Of a stretch of DNA of 54,315 bases, positions 7,164-15,728 are shown piece by piece. The stretch's first letter is position 1. Every line of letters begins with the position of its first letter. The translations under genes and the position numbers were made by a program. The DNA is from DASQWP01 sp050697555 (lineage in GTDB: Bacteria > Actinomycetota > Thermoleophilia > Gaiellales > Gaiellaceae). The stretch spans positions 1-54,315 of the forward strand of contig JBOHAD010000008.1 of assembly GCA_050697555.1 (NCBI GenBank), in the 5' to 3' direction. The notes under the pieces were generated by a model that saw only the letters and a program-made list of their open reading frames with translations, was not told where the DNA came from and searched no databases.

Positions 7164-7856
7164 TTACGCATTCTGCGGCTTCACGCTGGCGATGTAGCCC
7201 CGCACGTCCGCCGCCGGCTCCGAGTAGGCCTCGCCGAGGGTCGTCTCCATCGCGGTCATGTACTCCTCGGCCCACGCGGGGAACTGGTAGTCGATCGCGC
7301 GCAGGAACTCGAGCGTCGCGGCCAGGCGCATGTCGGCGATCGAGGGGGTGTCGCCGCCGATGAACTGCTTCCCGTCCAGGAAGAACGCGCGGTACACCTC
7401 GAGCGGCTCGGCGAGCGCGGCCTCGGCGTCCTTCTGCGCCTTCGCCTTCATGTCGACGTCGGCGTCTGACGTCGCGACTTCGCCCGGATACTGCGCGAAG
7501 CCGAGCGCCGGGTAGGTGGCGCGCGTGACGAGCGGATAGAACGTGCCGATCAGGTAGAACATCGCGTTGTCGACCATCGCCCGCTCGCCGGGGTCCTTCG
7601 GATAGAACTGGTCGAGGTCGTGCTTGTTACAGAGGTACTGCATGATGGCGCAACTCTCCCCGAGCGAACCCCTCGGCAGCCCCTCCTCTTCGAGCATCGG
7701 CGTGAGGTGAGCCGGGTACTTCCGCAAGAACTCCGGGGTGGTCGTCTTCCCCCACACGTCCAGCTCTTCGAAATCGAGCCCGGCGGCTCGCACGAAGATC
7801 CGAACAGTCAGGTTGTTGACGCTCGGCTTCAGGATGTTCAGCGTGTGTACAGCCAT
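7164..7856 (-). CDS. Glutathione S-transferase family protein
   Basis: A 230-residue, two-domain GST. Residues 1-82 form the thioredoxin-like domain, with NILKPSVNNLTVRIFVRAAG, a cis-Pro segment YPAHLTPMLEEEGLPRGSLG, and ESCAIMQYLC. Residues 95-225 form the helical domain with GDTPSIADMRLAATLEFLRA, the N-capping Asp motif. GGGAGG sits five bases before the ATG. Most actinobacteria use mycothiol, so the thiol substrate is uncertain. It is separated by 15 bases from the downstream end of the VOC gene and could be the last gene of the operon running from 11.6 kb. Confidence 0.88.
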   Translation of the reverse strand: MAVHTLNILKPSVNNLTVRIFVRAAGLDFEELDVWGKTTTPEFLRKYPAHLTPMLEEEGLPRGSLGESCAIMQYLCNKHDLDQFYPKDPGERAMVDNAMFYLIGTFYPLVTRATYPALGFAQYPGEVATSDADVDMKAKAQKDAEAALAEPLEVYRAFFLDGKQFIGGDTPSIADMRLAATLEFLRAIDYQFPAWAEEYMTAMETTLGEAYSEPAADVRGYIASVKPQNA

Positions 7857-7871
7857 GTGAGCCTCCCGCTC

Positions 7872-8456
7872 CTAGTGGTAGGGGTCCTTCGGCGATCGGT
7901 CGTCCGAGAGCGACGCCCGTGACCGACTGACGAGCGTCTCGATCGCATCCGCAAGGTGATCCTGAGCGATGTTGTAGTCGCCGCGCGCGACGCGGAGCCT
8001 GTGCGCCTCGAGCAGTACGTCGGCGTGCGTCGAGCCGAACGGCGGCTCGAAGCGATAGGACGCGAGCTCGATCAGGAGGCCGAGCGGATCCTCGAAGTAG
8101 ATCGAGTCCATGAAGCCGCGGTCCTTGGCGCCGCTGTGCCGGATCTCGCGCTCGTCGAGTCGCTCCACCGCCTGCTTGAAGCTGGCCTGCGAGAGCGAGA
8201 ACGCGATGTGGTGCACGCAGCCGATGTCCGTCGACGTGCGGCGCGGATCGGGCTCGCGCTCCTCGTCGGTGAAGACGGTGATGAGGCGCCCGTCGCCGGG
8301 ATCGAAGTAGAGATGGCTCTCGGACGCGTTGTCGAGGTTGGGCTGCTCGAAGACGAACGGCATGCCGAGCACGCCTTCCCAGAAGTCGATCGACGTCTGC
8401 CGGTCGGCCCCGACGATCGTGATGTGGTGGACACCCTGGCTCTGGAGCTTCCGCAC
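7872..8456 (-). CDS. VOC-superfamily (glyoxalase/extradiol dioxygenase-like) protein
   Basis: A 194-residue protein with two betaalphabetabetabeta modules. The first carries GVHHITIVGADRQTSIDFWE, the second GCVHHIAFSLSQ and FEDPLGLLIELASY. The His in HHITI, the His in HHIAF and the Glu in LLIEL match the metal ligands of type-I ring-opening dioxygenases and glyoxalases. The final 45 residues are an extra helical tail. The start is GTG at 8456, 18 bases after the PaaK stop. Its place behind a PaaK-like ligase suggests a role in an aromatic or organic-acid pathway; the substrate is unknown. Confidence 0.85.
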   Translation of the reverse strand: MRKLQSQGVHHITIVGADRQTSIDFWEGVLGMPFVFEQPNLDNASESHLYFDPGDGRLITVFTDEEREPDPRRTSTDIGCVHHIAFSLSQASFKQAVERLDEREIRHSGAKDRGFMDSIYFEDPLGLLIELASYRFEPPFGSTHADVLLEAHRLRVARGDYNIAQDHLADAIETLVSRSRASLSDDRSPKDPYH

Positions 8457-8474
8457 CGGCCCTCGACCCTCGAC

Positions 8475-9779
8475 CTAGTGCTCGACGAGCTTCGACTTGT
8501 ACTCGCTCCGCCGCAGGCTTCCCCACGGTACGAGGTCCACGCGCGTCTGCACCACGAGCACGTTGCGCAGTCTCTCACGGATCGCTTCCGCGAGCCCGGC
8601 ATCGGCCGTCGCGCCTCGCGCAAGCTCGACGCTCACGGGAAGCGGCGGCTCCTGCATCACGCCTGAGGTCTGCGGCTTGACGAGGATGTGGCCGCTCACG
8701 TCGGGAGCGAACGCGCTCACCACCTCGCGGACGGCCGAGGGGAACACGTTCACGCCGCGGACGATGAGCATGTCGTCGGTTCGCCCGATGCACCGCACGC
8801 GCGGGCTCGTGCGGCCACATTTGCACGGGCTGGTTCGGACCTGGACGTGATCGCGCGTGCGGAAGCGCAGGAGCGGCGCCGCGCGATGCTGAAGATGCGT
8901 CAGCACCAGCTCGCCGGTTGCGCCGTCGTCCATCTCGAGCGCCTCGCCCGTCTCGGGGTCGATCAGCTCGGCGTAGACGAAGCCGCGCGCGCCCAGGTGC
9001 ATGCCGCCCTGCTCTTCGCACTCACCCCAGAGCGATACGCCGATGTCCCCGATGCCCATCGCCTCGGTGACCCTCGCGCCCCAGCCCTCTTCGAGCTTCG
9101 CACGGAAGGCCGGCTCGCCGCCCCCGGGCTCGCCCGCCACGAGGACGCGCTCGACGCTCGACTCCCGGAGATCGACGTTCCTCTCCGCCGCCCATTCGAC
9201 GAGATGGGCCGCATACGAGGGCGTGAGCACCACGGCCTCGGGTCGTAGGCGCTCGACCGCCAGCATCAGACGCTCGGTGTTCCCTGTGCCGACGGGAATG
9301 TGGCAGAGGCCGATGCGGTCGAAGGCGGCGAGCGCCGCCCCTGCGACGAACGGCCCGGCATTGTACGTGGAGACGATGCGCTGGCCGGCGGCGATGCCGG
9401 AGGCGGCGTAGCTGCGCGCCGAGGCGGTCACCCAGTTGTCGAGATCGCCCGCCGTCAGCGGGACGTAGCTGGGCGTGCCGGTGGTACCGCTCGTCGAGTA
9501 GATCCGGACGATCTCGGACGGCGCCGCGCAGAGATGCGTGCCGATCGCGTTCTCGGGCGTGCAGGTCGCCCTGATCTCGCCCTTCTCGGTGAGGGGCAGC
9601 TGTGCGACGTCGGCGAGCCCGCCCGCCGCCCGGTCGGAGGCGAATCCTGCAGCTGCCAGCTTCTCGCGGTAGAACGCCGAGCGGTCGAAGAGGTAGGCGA
9701 GCTGGGCGCGATAGCTCTCGTCGTCGACGGCGAGCTGCTCCGTCCGCGGGCGCGTCTCGACCTCGGACGCGAGCATCAT
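8475..9779 (-). CDS. Phenylacetate-CoA ligase-like (PaaK family) adenylate-forming enzyme
   Basis: A 434-residue member of the ANL superfamily. It has YSTSGTTGTPSYVPLT (P-loop), AMGIGDIGVSLWGE (adenine loop), GELVLTHLQHRAAPLLRFRT and RDHVQV (hinge), SPCKCGRTSPR (the Cys-rich turn typical of PaaK), and the C-terminal GRTDDMLIVRGVNVFPSAVR. Family members activate aryl or small organic acids to CoA thioesters with ATP. The last motif KSKLVEH lacks a clear catalytic Lys context but is short as in PaaK. The ATGATG start overlaps the stop of the upstream citrate-synthase-like gene. The substrate is not predictable from sequence alone. Confidence 0.85.
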   Translation of the reverse strand: MMLASEVETRPRTEQLAVDDESYRAQLAYLFDRSAFYREKLAAAGFASDRAAGGLADVAQLPLTEKGEIRATCTPENAIGTHLCAAPSEIVRIYSTSGTTGTPSYVPLTAGDLDNWVTASARSYAASGIAAGQRIVSTYNAGPFVAGAALAAFDRIGLCHIPVGTGNTERLMLAVERLRPEAVVLTPSYAAHLVEWAAERNVDLRESSVERVLVAGEPGGGEPAFRAKLEEGWGARVTEAMGIGDIGVSLWGECEEQGGMHLGARGFVYAELIDPETGEALEMDDGATGELVLTHLQHRAAPLLRFRTRDHVQVRTSPCKCGRTSPRVRCIGRTDDMLIVRGVNVFPSAVREVVSAFAPDVSGHILVKPQTSGVMQEPPLPVSVELARGATADAGLAEAIRERLRNVLVVQTRVDLVPWGSLRRSEYKSKLVEH

Positions 9780-10570
9780 CCGCCTTCCGGCTTGCGCTCG
9801 TACTCGATCGCCTCCTCGGCTCTCCCAGCCAGGAGGAAGCCGAGGGGATGCTCTTGCTCCTCGGCCAGGTGGGCGAGCAGGCCCGCCGTCCGCGCGAGAA
9901 TCGGAACGGCCTTCACAGCGGCGGAGGGAAAGCCGAGATCGAGCATCACGGCCGCGATGGGCATGGCGACGTTCATCGTGAGCGGCTTGCCCCAGGCCTC
10001 CGCCACGCTGTCTCGGAGACAGCGCGCGAGCAGGACGTGGTGCCCGCTCACCCCGCGGCCGTCCGCGAGCGCGAGGATCCGCTCTGCGCGCGGGTCGAGC
10101 GGGCGGTGAACCGGATGGCCGAACCCGGGCACCTTGCCGCCGGAAGCGCGGATCGCGCGCGCGGTCTCCTGGGCGACCGCGTCGGGCGCGGCACCGGACG
10201 CCACCTTCTCCTGTGCCTCTTCGAGCAGCCGCGCGCACGACTCGGACGTGCCGAGGACGACCGAGCCGCAGCCGAGGATTCCCGCCGCGACGGCCCCCTG
10301 CAGCGATCCGGGGTCGGCGGCGAGCGTCATGCGCGCGGCGACGTTGGTGGGCATCATCCCGTGCTCGGCGATCGCGACGAGCAGCACGTCGAGGAAGTAG
10401 CGCTGGTTCTCTGTCGGCTCGCGGCCGGTCAGAAGCAGGTGGAAGTACTCGGTGAAGCTCAACCGGCCCATGAGGTCGCCGGAGAGATCACGTCCCCGCA
10501 CTTCCACCCTGTCGGGATAGGCCTGGCTGATGTGGCTGACGGGGTCCCCGGCCTTACCGATCTGCATCAC
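9776..10570 (-). CDS. Citryl-CoA lyase / citrate synthase-like short protein
   Basis: A protein of 264 residues, much shorter than citrate synthase (about 370-430), with the large-domain core only: GRLSFTEYFHLLLTGREPTE, AEHGMMPTNVAARM, GGKVPGFGHPVHRPLDPRAE and PILARTAGLLAHLAEE. The GFGHPVHR His and the surrounding DPRA match the catalytic His region. Short stand-alone members of this type include citryl-CoA lyases that cleave citryl-CoA to acetyl-CoA and oxaloacetate. In this operon, behind a CoA ligase, it could cleave or form another beta-hydroxyacyl-CoA. It overlaps the neighbours on both sides by four bases. Confidence 0.8.
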   Translation of the reverse strand: MMQIGKAGDPVSHISQAYPDRVEVRGRDLSGDLMGRLSFTEYFHLLLTGREPTENQRYFLDVLLVAIAEHGMMPTNVAARMTLAADPGSLQGAVAAGILGCGSVVLGTSESCARLLEEAQEKVASGAAPDAVAQETARAIRASGGKVPGFGHPVHRPLDPRAERILALADGRGVSGHHVLLARCLRDSVAEAWGKPLTMNVAMPIAAVMLDLGFPSAAVKAVPILARTAGLLAHLAEEQEHPLGFLLAGRAEEAIEYERKPEGG

Positions 10571-11580
10571 GGCCCCTCTCCGACGAGGCGCGCACCGGCA
10601 ACCATCGCTTCGAGCTTTCCGAACGCCCGCTCGCGCGGGAGGTACTTCATCCCGCAGTCCGGCGCGACGACGAGCCTCTCCGGCGCCACTACCGCGAGGG
10701 CTCTCCGGATCCGGCCTGCGACGACGTCCGGCGTCTCGACCTCGCTCGAGCCCAGGTCGAGGACTCCCAGGATGATCGTCTTGTCGCGGACGTCGCGCAG
10801 CACGTCAGGATCGAGATTCGGCTGTGCTGCCTCGAGCGAGAGGTGAGTCGCGATGCAGTCGCCGAGCTCGCGGAGGAACGGGTAGCCGGCGAGTCGGTTC
10901 TTGACGAGGTGCGCGTAGCCGAAGCAGGTATGGAGGACGGTCTCGCCTTCGACGCCGTCCAGCGCACGGTTGATCGCCTCGATCGCATACTCCCGCGCCG
11001 GCTCAGGGCGCGCCTGGAGATATGGCTCGTCGATCTGGACAACATCGGCTCCGGCTGCCTTGAGGTCCCGGAGCTCCCCGTTGACGGCTTCCGCGTACGC
11101 GAGTGCCAGGCTTCGATCGTCGGCGTAGTAGTCGTTCTGGGCCTGCTGCGTCATCGTGAACGGCCCCGGAACGGTGATCTTGATCCTGCGGGCGGTGATC
11201 GAGCGGAGAAACTCGACATCGCCGACCTCGACCGGCCGCGTGCGGCGGATCGGGCCTACGACCCTCGGGACGGGGTTCTCGTGACCCGTACGATCGAGGG
11301 CGACGCCCGGATCGTCCAGGTCGACGCCGTCGAGCGCGGTGGCGAATCGGTTGGAGTAGCTCTCTCTCCGCATTTCCCCGTCCGTGACCACGTCGACGCC
11401 TGCCCGCTCCAGGTCCTGGACAGCGAGGCGTGTCGCGTCGTCCTGGGCCTCCTCGAGGAACGGCTCCGGTACCCGCCAGAGCTCACGCGCTCGCACGCGC
11501 GGCGGCAGCCGCTCTGCGAGCCGCTCCCGGTCGATCAGCCAGTTGGGCTGGGGGTAGCTCCCGACGACCGTCGTGACAAG
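10567..11580 (-). CDS. MetE-like cobalamin-independent methyltransferase (first copy)
   Basis: A single-domain MetE C-terminal-type barrel, about 337 residues. It begins TTVVGSYPQPNWLIDRERLA and has VDVVTDGEMRRESYSNRFAT, IKITVPGPFTMTQQAQNDYY and ADVVQIDEPYLQARPE. The zinc ligands are visible as HTCFGYAH (His, Cys), SLEAAQP (Glu) and APDCGMKYLPR (Cys). No ATG, GTG or TTG lies in frame where the protein should start. An ATGATG at 11588-11583 is out of frame by one base, so a small indel just behind the start codon, or a sequence error, is likely. The first in-frame GTG (11496) would remove about 28 conserved residues. It overlaps the next gene by four bases. Confidence 0.78.
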   Translation of the reverse strand, partial: LVTTVVGSYPQPNWLIDRERLAERLPPRVRARELWRVPEPFLEEAQDDATRLAVQDLERAGVDVVTDGEMRRESYSNRFATALDGVDLDDPGVALDRTGHENPVPRVVGPIRRTRPVEVGDVEFLRSITARRIKITVPGPFTMTQQAQNDYYADDRSLALAYAEAVNGELRDLKAAGADVVQIDEPYLQARPEPAREYAIEAINRALDGVEGETVLHTCFGYAHLVKNRLAGYPFLRELGDCIATHLSLEAAQPNLDPDVLRDVRDKTIILGVLDLGSSEVETPDVVAGRIRRALAVVAPERLVVAPDCGMKYLPRERAFGKLEAMVAGARLVGEGP

Positions 11581-11728
11581 AGCATCATGAACCAGGGCCG
11601 GCCCTCGCCCCCGTCGTCCAGCGAGCGAAAGTTCCTTGCCTCATTGCGCCCATACTCGCACTCGAGCTCGTTGACTGCCCATACGCGCACTCTCGGACAG
11701 TGGGGGCGACCGTACTCCGGCCGCTCGC

Positions 11729-12466
11729 TCACGACTGTGTCGTTGCGGCGGCGCCGCCCTGGTACTCGTCGTGGAGTCGCGGCCACCCCTCGAAGTCGTT
11801 GCCGCGTCCCTTCGGCGCCCTGTCGAGCAGCTGCCATGTCGCGTTCAACGCATCGGTACCGCGGTCGTACGTCGAGTACGTGTGGTAGACGACCCCCTCC
11901 TCGAGGGCGAAAGCGCTCAGACCGTGCAGCTCCTCCTCGCGGAGGTCGATGTCCGCGTTCTTCGGCGTGCCGAAGTTGAAGCCCTTGCCGGTTCGGCGCC
12001 CCTCCTCGGTGAACACGGCGAAGTCGAGATTGAACTCGCTCTCCCCGTAAGAGACCCAGGGAAAGCTCCAGCCCATGCGGCCCTTGTACGCGTTCAGCCG
12101 CTCGAGCGGCGCCCGGGACACTGCGACGAACATCACGTCGCGGTGGGGGAGGTGGACGACGGCGCCGTCGAGGGAGTCAGCCGTGTACGAACAGCCCGGA
12201 CAGCCGGCCTTCGGCCAGCCCTCGACCGTCGGGCCGAACATGAAGTGGTAGACGAGCAGCTGCGAGCGCCCGCCGAAGAGCTCCGCCAGCGTCTTCGTCC
12301 CTTCGTTCGACTCGAACGTGTATTCCTTCTCGACGGGCACCCACGGCAGCTCCCGCCGCTCCCGGGCGAGCTCGTCGCTGCGGCGGGTGAGCTCCTTCTC
12401 GCGCTCCAGCAGCCCCTTCCGCGCCGCCAGCCACTCCTCGCGCGTTCCCACCTTGTGCTCACTCAT
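11729..12466 (-). CDS. DUF899 thioredoxin-like protein, paralogue 1
   Basis: A 245-residue DUF899 protein. The charged N-terminal helix VGTREEWLAARKGLLEREKE and ELPWVPVEKEYTFES lead into a thioredoxin-like domain with GRSQLLVYHFMFG, a CPGC motif near residue 95, and SRAPLERLNAYKGRMGW. It ends with EEGVVYHTYSTYDRG and WQLLDRAPKGRG. The family is widespread in actinobacteria and proteobacteria; the Cys pair and fold suggest thiol redox activity, but no function is established. AGGAG lies nine bases before the ATG. It is the last gene of the operon, 33 bases behind the DUF2182 gene. Confidence 0.88.
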   Translation of the reverse strand: MSEHKVGTREEWLAARKGLLEREKELTRRSDELARERRELPWVPVEKEYTFESNEGTKTLAELFGGRSQLLVYHFMFGPTVEGWPKAGCPGCSYTADSLDGAVVHLPHRDVMFVAVSRAPLERLNAYKGRMGWSFPWVSYGESEFNLDFAVFTEEGRRTGKGFNFGTPKNADIDLREEELHGLSAFALEEGVVYHTYSTYDRGTDALNATWQLLDRAPKGRGNDFEGWPRLHDEYQGGAAATTQS

Positions 12467-12499
12467 CGCGGTTTTCTCCTTTCATGTGAAGACCGGCCC

Positions 12500-13291
12500 T
12501 CACATCTCCATCTGCATCGATGGCGACCGATCGGGCTCCGTCAAGCCCGGAACGCTGGACGGCGACACCGCCACCCAGATCCCGAGGAGGACCAACGCCG
12601 GCGCGACCGCGCGGGAGAGCCGGAGCCCGTGCGGCAAAACCTTCTCGGCGAAGATCACTCCGGCGACTACGGCCATCCACAACACGCTCATCACGCCGAG
12701 CGCAAACAGAACGACCATCAGGCCGAAACAGCAGCCGACGCAATAGAGGCCGTGCGCGAGACCAATCCTGAGCGGTCCGAGCCGTCCCCCGTTCGCACCG
12801 ACGTCGTCGAGCGGGCCACGGCAGCGGCGGAGGCAGCGCTCCTTCGCCGGCGTCAGCTCGTAGATCCCCGCCGCCGCGATCGCGCCGCCCGCTACAAACG
12901 GGCCACTCCCGTCCCAGTCGAGCCAACCGGTGTCGAACGAGGTCACCAGCCGGAAGAGGCCGTAGGCGCCGAGGCCGTAGGCGGTCCAGACTGCAAGGTA
13001 CCCGGCGGTGAAGATCACGGTGGGGGTCCCGCGGGAGAACCGTGCGATGCCCAGGGCCGTCGGCGCCGCCGACGGCAGCATCATTGCGGCGGTCATCGTC
13101 ACCCAGACTCCGAGATACCAGCCGAGTCCGCCCAGGTCGGTGCCGGGGCCCGCATCCATGCCGCGCATTCGCTCGACCGTGACGGCCCAGGCGACCGCGG
13201 CGGCCCCGAAGAGCAGGACCGCCGTCCGAGCCGGGGCCACCGACCGCAGCGGCGAGCCCTGGTCAGCCTCTTGGCTTCGAGACGCAAGCAT
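12500..13291 (-). CDS. DUF2182 predicted metal-binding membrane protein
   Basis: A 263-residue integral membrane protein with about six to seven hydrophobic helices. It carries the DUF2182 hallmarks ERMRGMD, VTMTAAMMLPSAAPTALGIA, a Pro-Lys-x-x-Cys-Leu-x-x-Cys segment (TPAKERCLRRCRGP) and the Met/Cys-rich GLYCVGCCFGLMVVLFALGV. Conserved Cys, Met and His in membrane segments led to its description as metal-binding. The ATG at 13291 lies two bases after the TGA of the upstream DUF899 gene, so translation is probably coupled. The cytosolic or exported thiol proteins encoded on both sides may exchange electrons or metal with it; that is inference. Confidence 0.85.
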   Translation of the reverse strand: MLASRSQEADQGSPLRSVAPARTAVLLFGAAAVAWAVTVERMRGMDAGPGTDLGGLGWYLGVWVTMTAAMMLPSAAPTALGIARFSRGTPTVIFTAGYLAVWTAYGLGAYGLFRLVTSFDTGWLDWDGSGPFVAGGAIAAAGIYELTPAKERCLRRCRGPLDDVGANGGRLGPLRIGLAHGLYCVGCCFGLMVVLFALGVMSVLWMAVVAGVIFAEKVLPHGLRLSRAVAPALVLLGIWVAVSPSSVPGLTEPDRSPSMQMEM

Positions 13292-13293
13292 GC

Positions 13294-14046
13294 TCAGGAG
13301 CGAGCGGCAGCGTCTTCGTACTCGTCGTGGCGCCACGCCCGGAACTCTTCGACCCGTCCCTTCGGCGTCCGGTCGAGCAGCTGGCTGTAGTAAGGCACCA
13401 CGAAGTCCCGGTCGGGCGCGAGGCGCGAATAGGTGTGGTGGACGACCCCGTCCTCGAGGGCGAAGGCCATCCAGCCCGGTCCCTCCGCGAGCCCCGACTC
13501 CAGGTCCGTCCCGACCGCGTCCGACCAGTCCTCGAGCCAGTCGGGCGGCTGCTTGATCATCTGCTGGATCTCCTCGATGCCGGCCATCTGCTCCTCGGTG
13601 AACGCGAAGCCGTAGTCGAATGGGAAGTCGCTTCCGTACGACGACACCCAGGGGACCTTCCAGCCCATGCGCCGCCTGTACGCCTGGATCTTCTCGAGCG
13701 GTGCGCGCGAGATGCAGAGCAAGGTCACGTCGCGGTGGTTGAGGTGGACGACGCCGCCGTCGAGGTGGTCCACCAGGTTGGAGCAACCCGGGCAGGCCCC
13801 CGTGTACTCCGGGCCGAACATGATGTTGTAGGCGAGCAGCTGCGAGCGCCCCTCGAAGAGCTCCGCCAGCGTCCTCGTTCCTTCGTCGGTGTCGAACGTG
13901 TACTCCTTCTCGACTGGCACCCAGGGCAGCTCCTTGCGCTGTTGCGCGAGCTCTTCGCTCCGCTGGGCGTGCTCGTTCTCACGCTCGAGGAGCTCGTTGC
14001 GTGCGGCAAGCCACTCCTCGCGCGTTCCGACCTTGTGCTGAGTCAT
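13294..14046 (-). CDS. DUF899 thioredoxin-like protein, paralogue 2
   Basis: A 250-residue protein of the same architecture as its neighbours: VGTREEWLAARNELLERENE, LPWVPVEKEYTFDTDEGTRT, GRSQLLAYNIMFGPEY, ACPGCSNLVDHLDGGVVHLN and SRAPLEKIQAYRRRMGWKVP. An insertion of about 40 residues rich in Trp, Asp and Glu follows (near residues 145-190), then EDGVVHHTYSRLAPDRDF. The active-site-like pair is CPGC. The ATG overlaps the stop of paralogue 3 by four bases. Confidence 0.87.
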   Translation of the reverse strand: MTQHKVGTREEWLAARNELLERENEHAQRSEELAQQRKELPWVPVEKEYTFDTDEGTRTLAELFEGRSQLLAYNIMFGPEYTGACPGCSNLVDHLDGGVVHLNHRDVTLLCISRAPLEKIQAYRRRMGWKVPWVSSYGSDFPFDYGFAFTEEQMAGIEEIQQMIKQPPDWLEDWSDAVGTDLESGLAEGPGWMAFALEDGVVHHTYSRLAPDRDFVVPYYSQLLDRTPKGRVEEFRAWRHDEYEDAAARS

Positions 14047-14858
14047 TGCGTTTCCTCCTTTGCCCTTGCGGGTTTCTCGTACTCGTCGTGGCGGCGGATC
14101 CAGAACTCCGGCGGGTCGCCCTCGTCTCGTCCCTTCGGCGCTCGGTCGAGCAGCGGATAGAAGCCCAGCAGGAACTCGCCGCCGCGCGCGTAGCACGAGT
14201 AGGTGTGGTAGACGACGCCGTCGGACAGCGCGAAGGCGCTCAGGCCCGGTGCCTCCGTCATGTATCCCGCCGGGTCGGTCCCGGTGGCGGCCGCCAGCTC
14301 TCCGAACGATGTATCGCTGCCCGCCTCGAGGATGGGCGTCGGATCGATCAAGCGGTAGTTGTACTCGATGTCCTCTCGCAGCTGCTCGTCGGTGAACGAG
14401 GCGCCGAAGTCGAAGTTGAACTCGCTTCCCTGCGACGAGACCCAGGGGAACCGCCACCCCATCCGCCGCCTGTAGCTCTGGAGCTCCTCCAACGGCGCGC
14501 GCGAGGCGCAGAGGAACGTCACATCGCGCGCCTCGAGGTGGACGACCGCGCCGTCGAAGGTGTCCGCCGCGGCCGAGCAGGTAGGGCAGCCCGCCGTGTA
14601 CTTCGGGCCGAACATGAAGTGGTAGACGAGCAGCTGCGAGCGCCCGTCGAACAGCTCCGCCAGCGTCTTCTTCCCTTCGTCGGTCTCGAACGTGTACTCC
14701 TTCTCGACCCGCACCCACGGCAGCTCCCGGCGCTGCCGCGCGAGCTCGTCGCCGCGGCGGGTGAGCTCCTTCTCGCGCTCGAGAAGCTCCTTGCGGGCGC
14801 GAAGCCACTCCTCGCGCGTTCCGACTTCGTGGTCAGTCATCGCGTCTGGCTCCGTCAT
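14043..14858 (-). CDS. DUF899 thioredoxin-like protein, paralogue 3
   Basis: 271 residues from the ATG at 14858, which overlaps the stop of paralogue 4. An internal ATG at residue 7 gives the same MTxHxVGTREEW opening as the other paralogues, so either may be used. It contains LPWVRVEKEYTFETDEGKKT, GRSQLLVYHFMFGPKY, a CPTC pair and GWRFPWVSSQGSEFNFDFGA, then an insertion like that of paralogue 2, and SDGVVYHTYSCYARGGEFLL. It is closest by eye to paralogue 1 in the N-terminal half, pointing to tandem duplication. Confidence 0.87.
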   Translation of the reverse strand: MTEPDAMTDHEVGTREEWLRARKELLEREKELTRRGDELARQRRELPWVRVEKEYTFETDEGKKTLAELFDGRSQLLVYHFMFGPKYTAGCPTCSAAADTFDGAVVHLEARDVTFLCASRAPLEELQSYRRRMGWRFPWVSSQGSEFNFDFGASFTDEQLREDIEYNYRLIDPTPILEAGSDTSFGELAAATGTDPAGYMTEAPGLSAFALSDGVVYHTYSCYARGGEFLLGFYPLLDRAPKGRDEGDPPEFWIRRHDEYEKPARAKEETQ

Positions 14859-15586
14859 GCGTAGCTCAGCTGCTCGTCCCAGTCGGTCGGACGCCCCTCG
14901 CGCGTGAGGTCGAACAGGTTCCAGACCGGCTCGAGGGTGCCGACGTGGCGGGGATCCTGTCCGGGGTCGGTCGGCGCGTAGAGGAGCTCCGAGCCCCAGG
15001 AGTGACGGATCACGCTGCCAACGCGGTGAAACACGTTCAGCATCGGCCTCTGGGCTCCCGCCGCGGTCTCGCCGACATAGTCGCGGTTGTAGGTGTTGCC
15101 GGCGGAGGACAAGAGCCGCAGCCGCCGCCAGCCGCGCTCCTCGGCGAAGGTGAGGATGCGCGGGAGCGGGGCCTTCGCGACGACGGCGAGGTTGATGCGC
15201 TGGCTCGCGTGCTCCGCGGCGCCGTCGAGCTGGTCGAGGAGCGTGACGCACGACGGGCACGGGCCCTCCTCGAGCGGAAGAAGCGCCGTCTGACCGCCAG
15301 CGGGCCCCGGCCGCTCGTCGCCGGGATCGCGCGGGAACATGAAGCCGTAGATCACGAGCGAGTCCTTGCCGGGCGCGAACAGCTCCGACAGCCTCACGTC
15401 GGTCGGTGTGCCGTCCGCTCCCGCCCCCTGGAAGGCGTAGTCCTCGGGGACGACGCCGCCCGGCGGCAGCTCACGCCTGGCGGCCGCCACCGCCTCCATG
15501 GCGCGGCGCAGCTCGATCTCCTGCACGAGCAGGCGGTCGCGCGCCGCCCGGTACTCCGCTGACTCTCCTGGAAACGTGACGCTCAC
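14855..15586 (-). CDS. Divergent DUF899-like protein, paralogue 4
   Basis: About 243 residues from GTG 15586, which has GGAGGAG four bases upstream and is preferred over the longer frame at 15625. The outline is DUF899-like but diverged: SAEYRAARDRLLVQEIELRR, RELPPGGVVPEDYAF, DSLVIYGFMFPRDPG, a CPSC pair in LEEGPCPSCVTLLDQLDGAA, and WNLFDLTREGRPTDWDEQLS. It is the first gene of the five-gene operon. The promoter must lie in the 157 bases shared with the divergent dinB gene. Confidence 0.82.
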   Translation of the reverse strand: MSVTFPGESAEYRAARDRLLVQEIELRRAMEAVAAARRELPPGGVVPEDYAFQGAGADGTPTDVRLSELFAPGKDSLVIYGFMFPRDPGDERPGPAGGQTALLPLEEGPCPSCVTLLDQLDGAAEHASQRINLAVVAKAPLPRILTFAEERGWRRLRLLSSAGNTYNRDYVGETAAGAQRPMLNVFHRVGSVIRHSWGSELLYAPTDPGQDPRHVGTLEPVWNLFDLTREGRPTDWDEQLSYA

Positions 15587-15728
15587 AGTGCTCCTCCCAT
15601 TGATGTAGACCGAGCGAAGTCCCACAACTCATCGCTGCCGACGGAGATGGCCTGCCGTTTCACCCTCGCGAGAAGAAGCAGCGCCCTCGGCCCGCCGCCC
15701 GGGGGTCGCGTAAACGGTGCCGGGATGA

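Noticed and set aside
12500..13786. Longer version of the DUF2182 protein reaching into the DUF899 gene
   Set aside because: The extra N-terminal part is antisense-like in composition and in another frame of a clear DUF899 gene; ATG 13291 just after the preceding stop fits the family.
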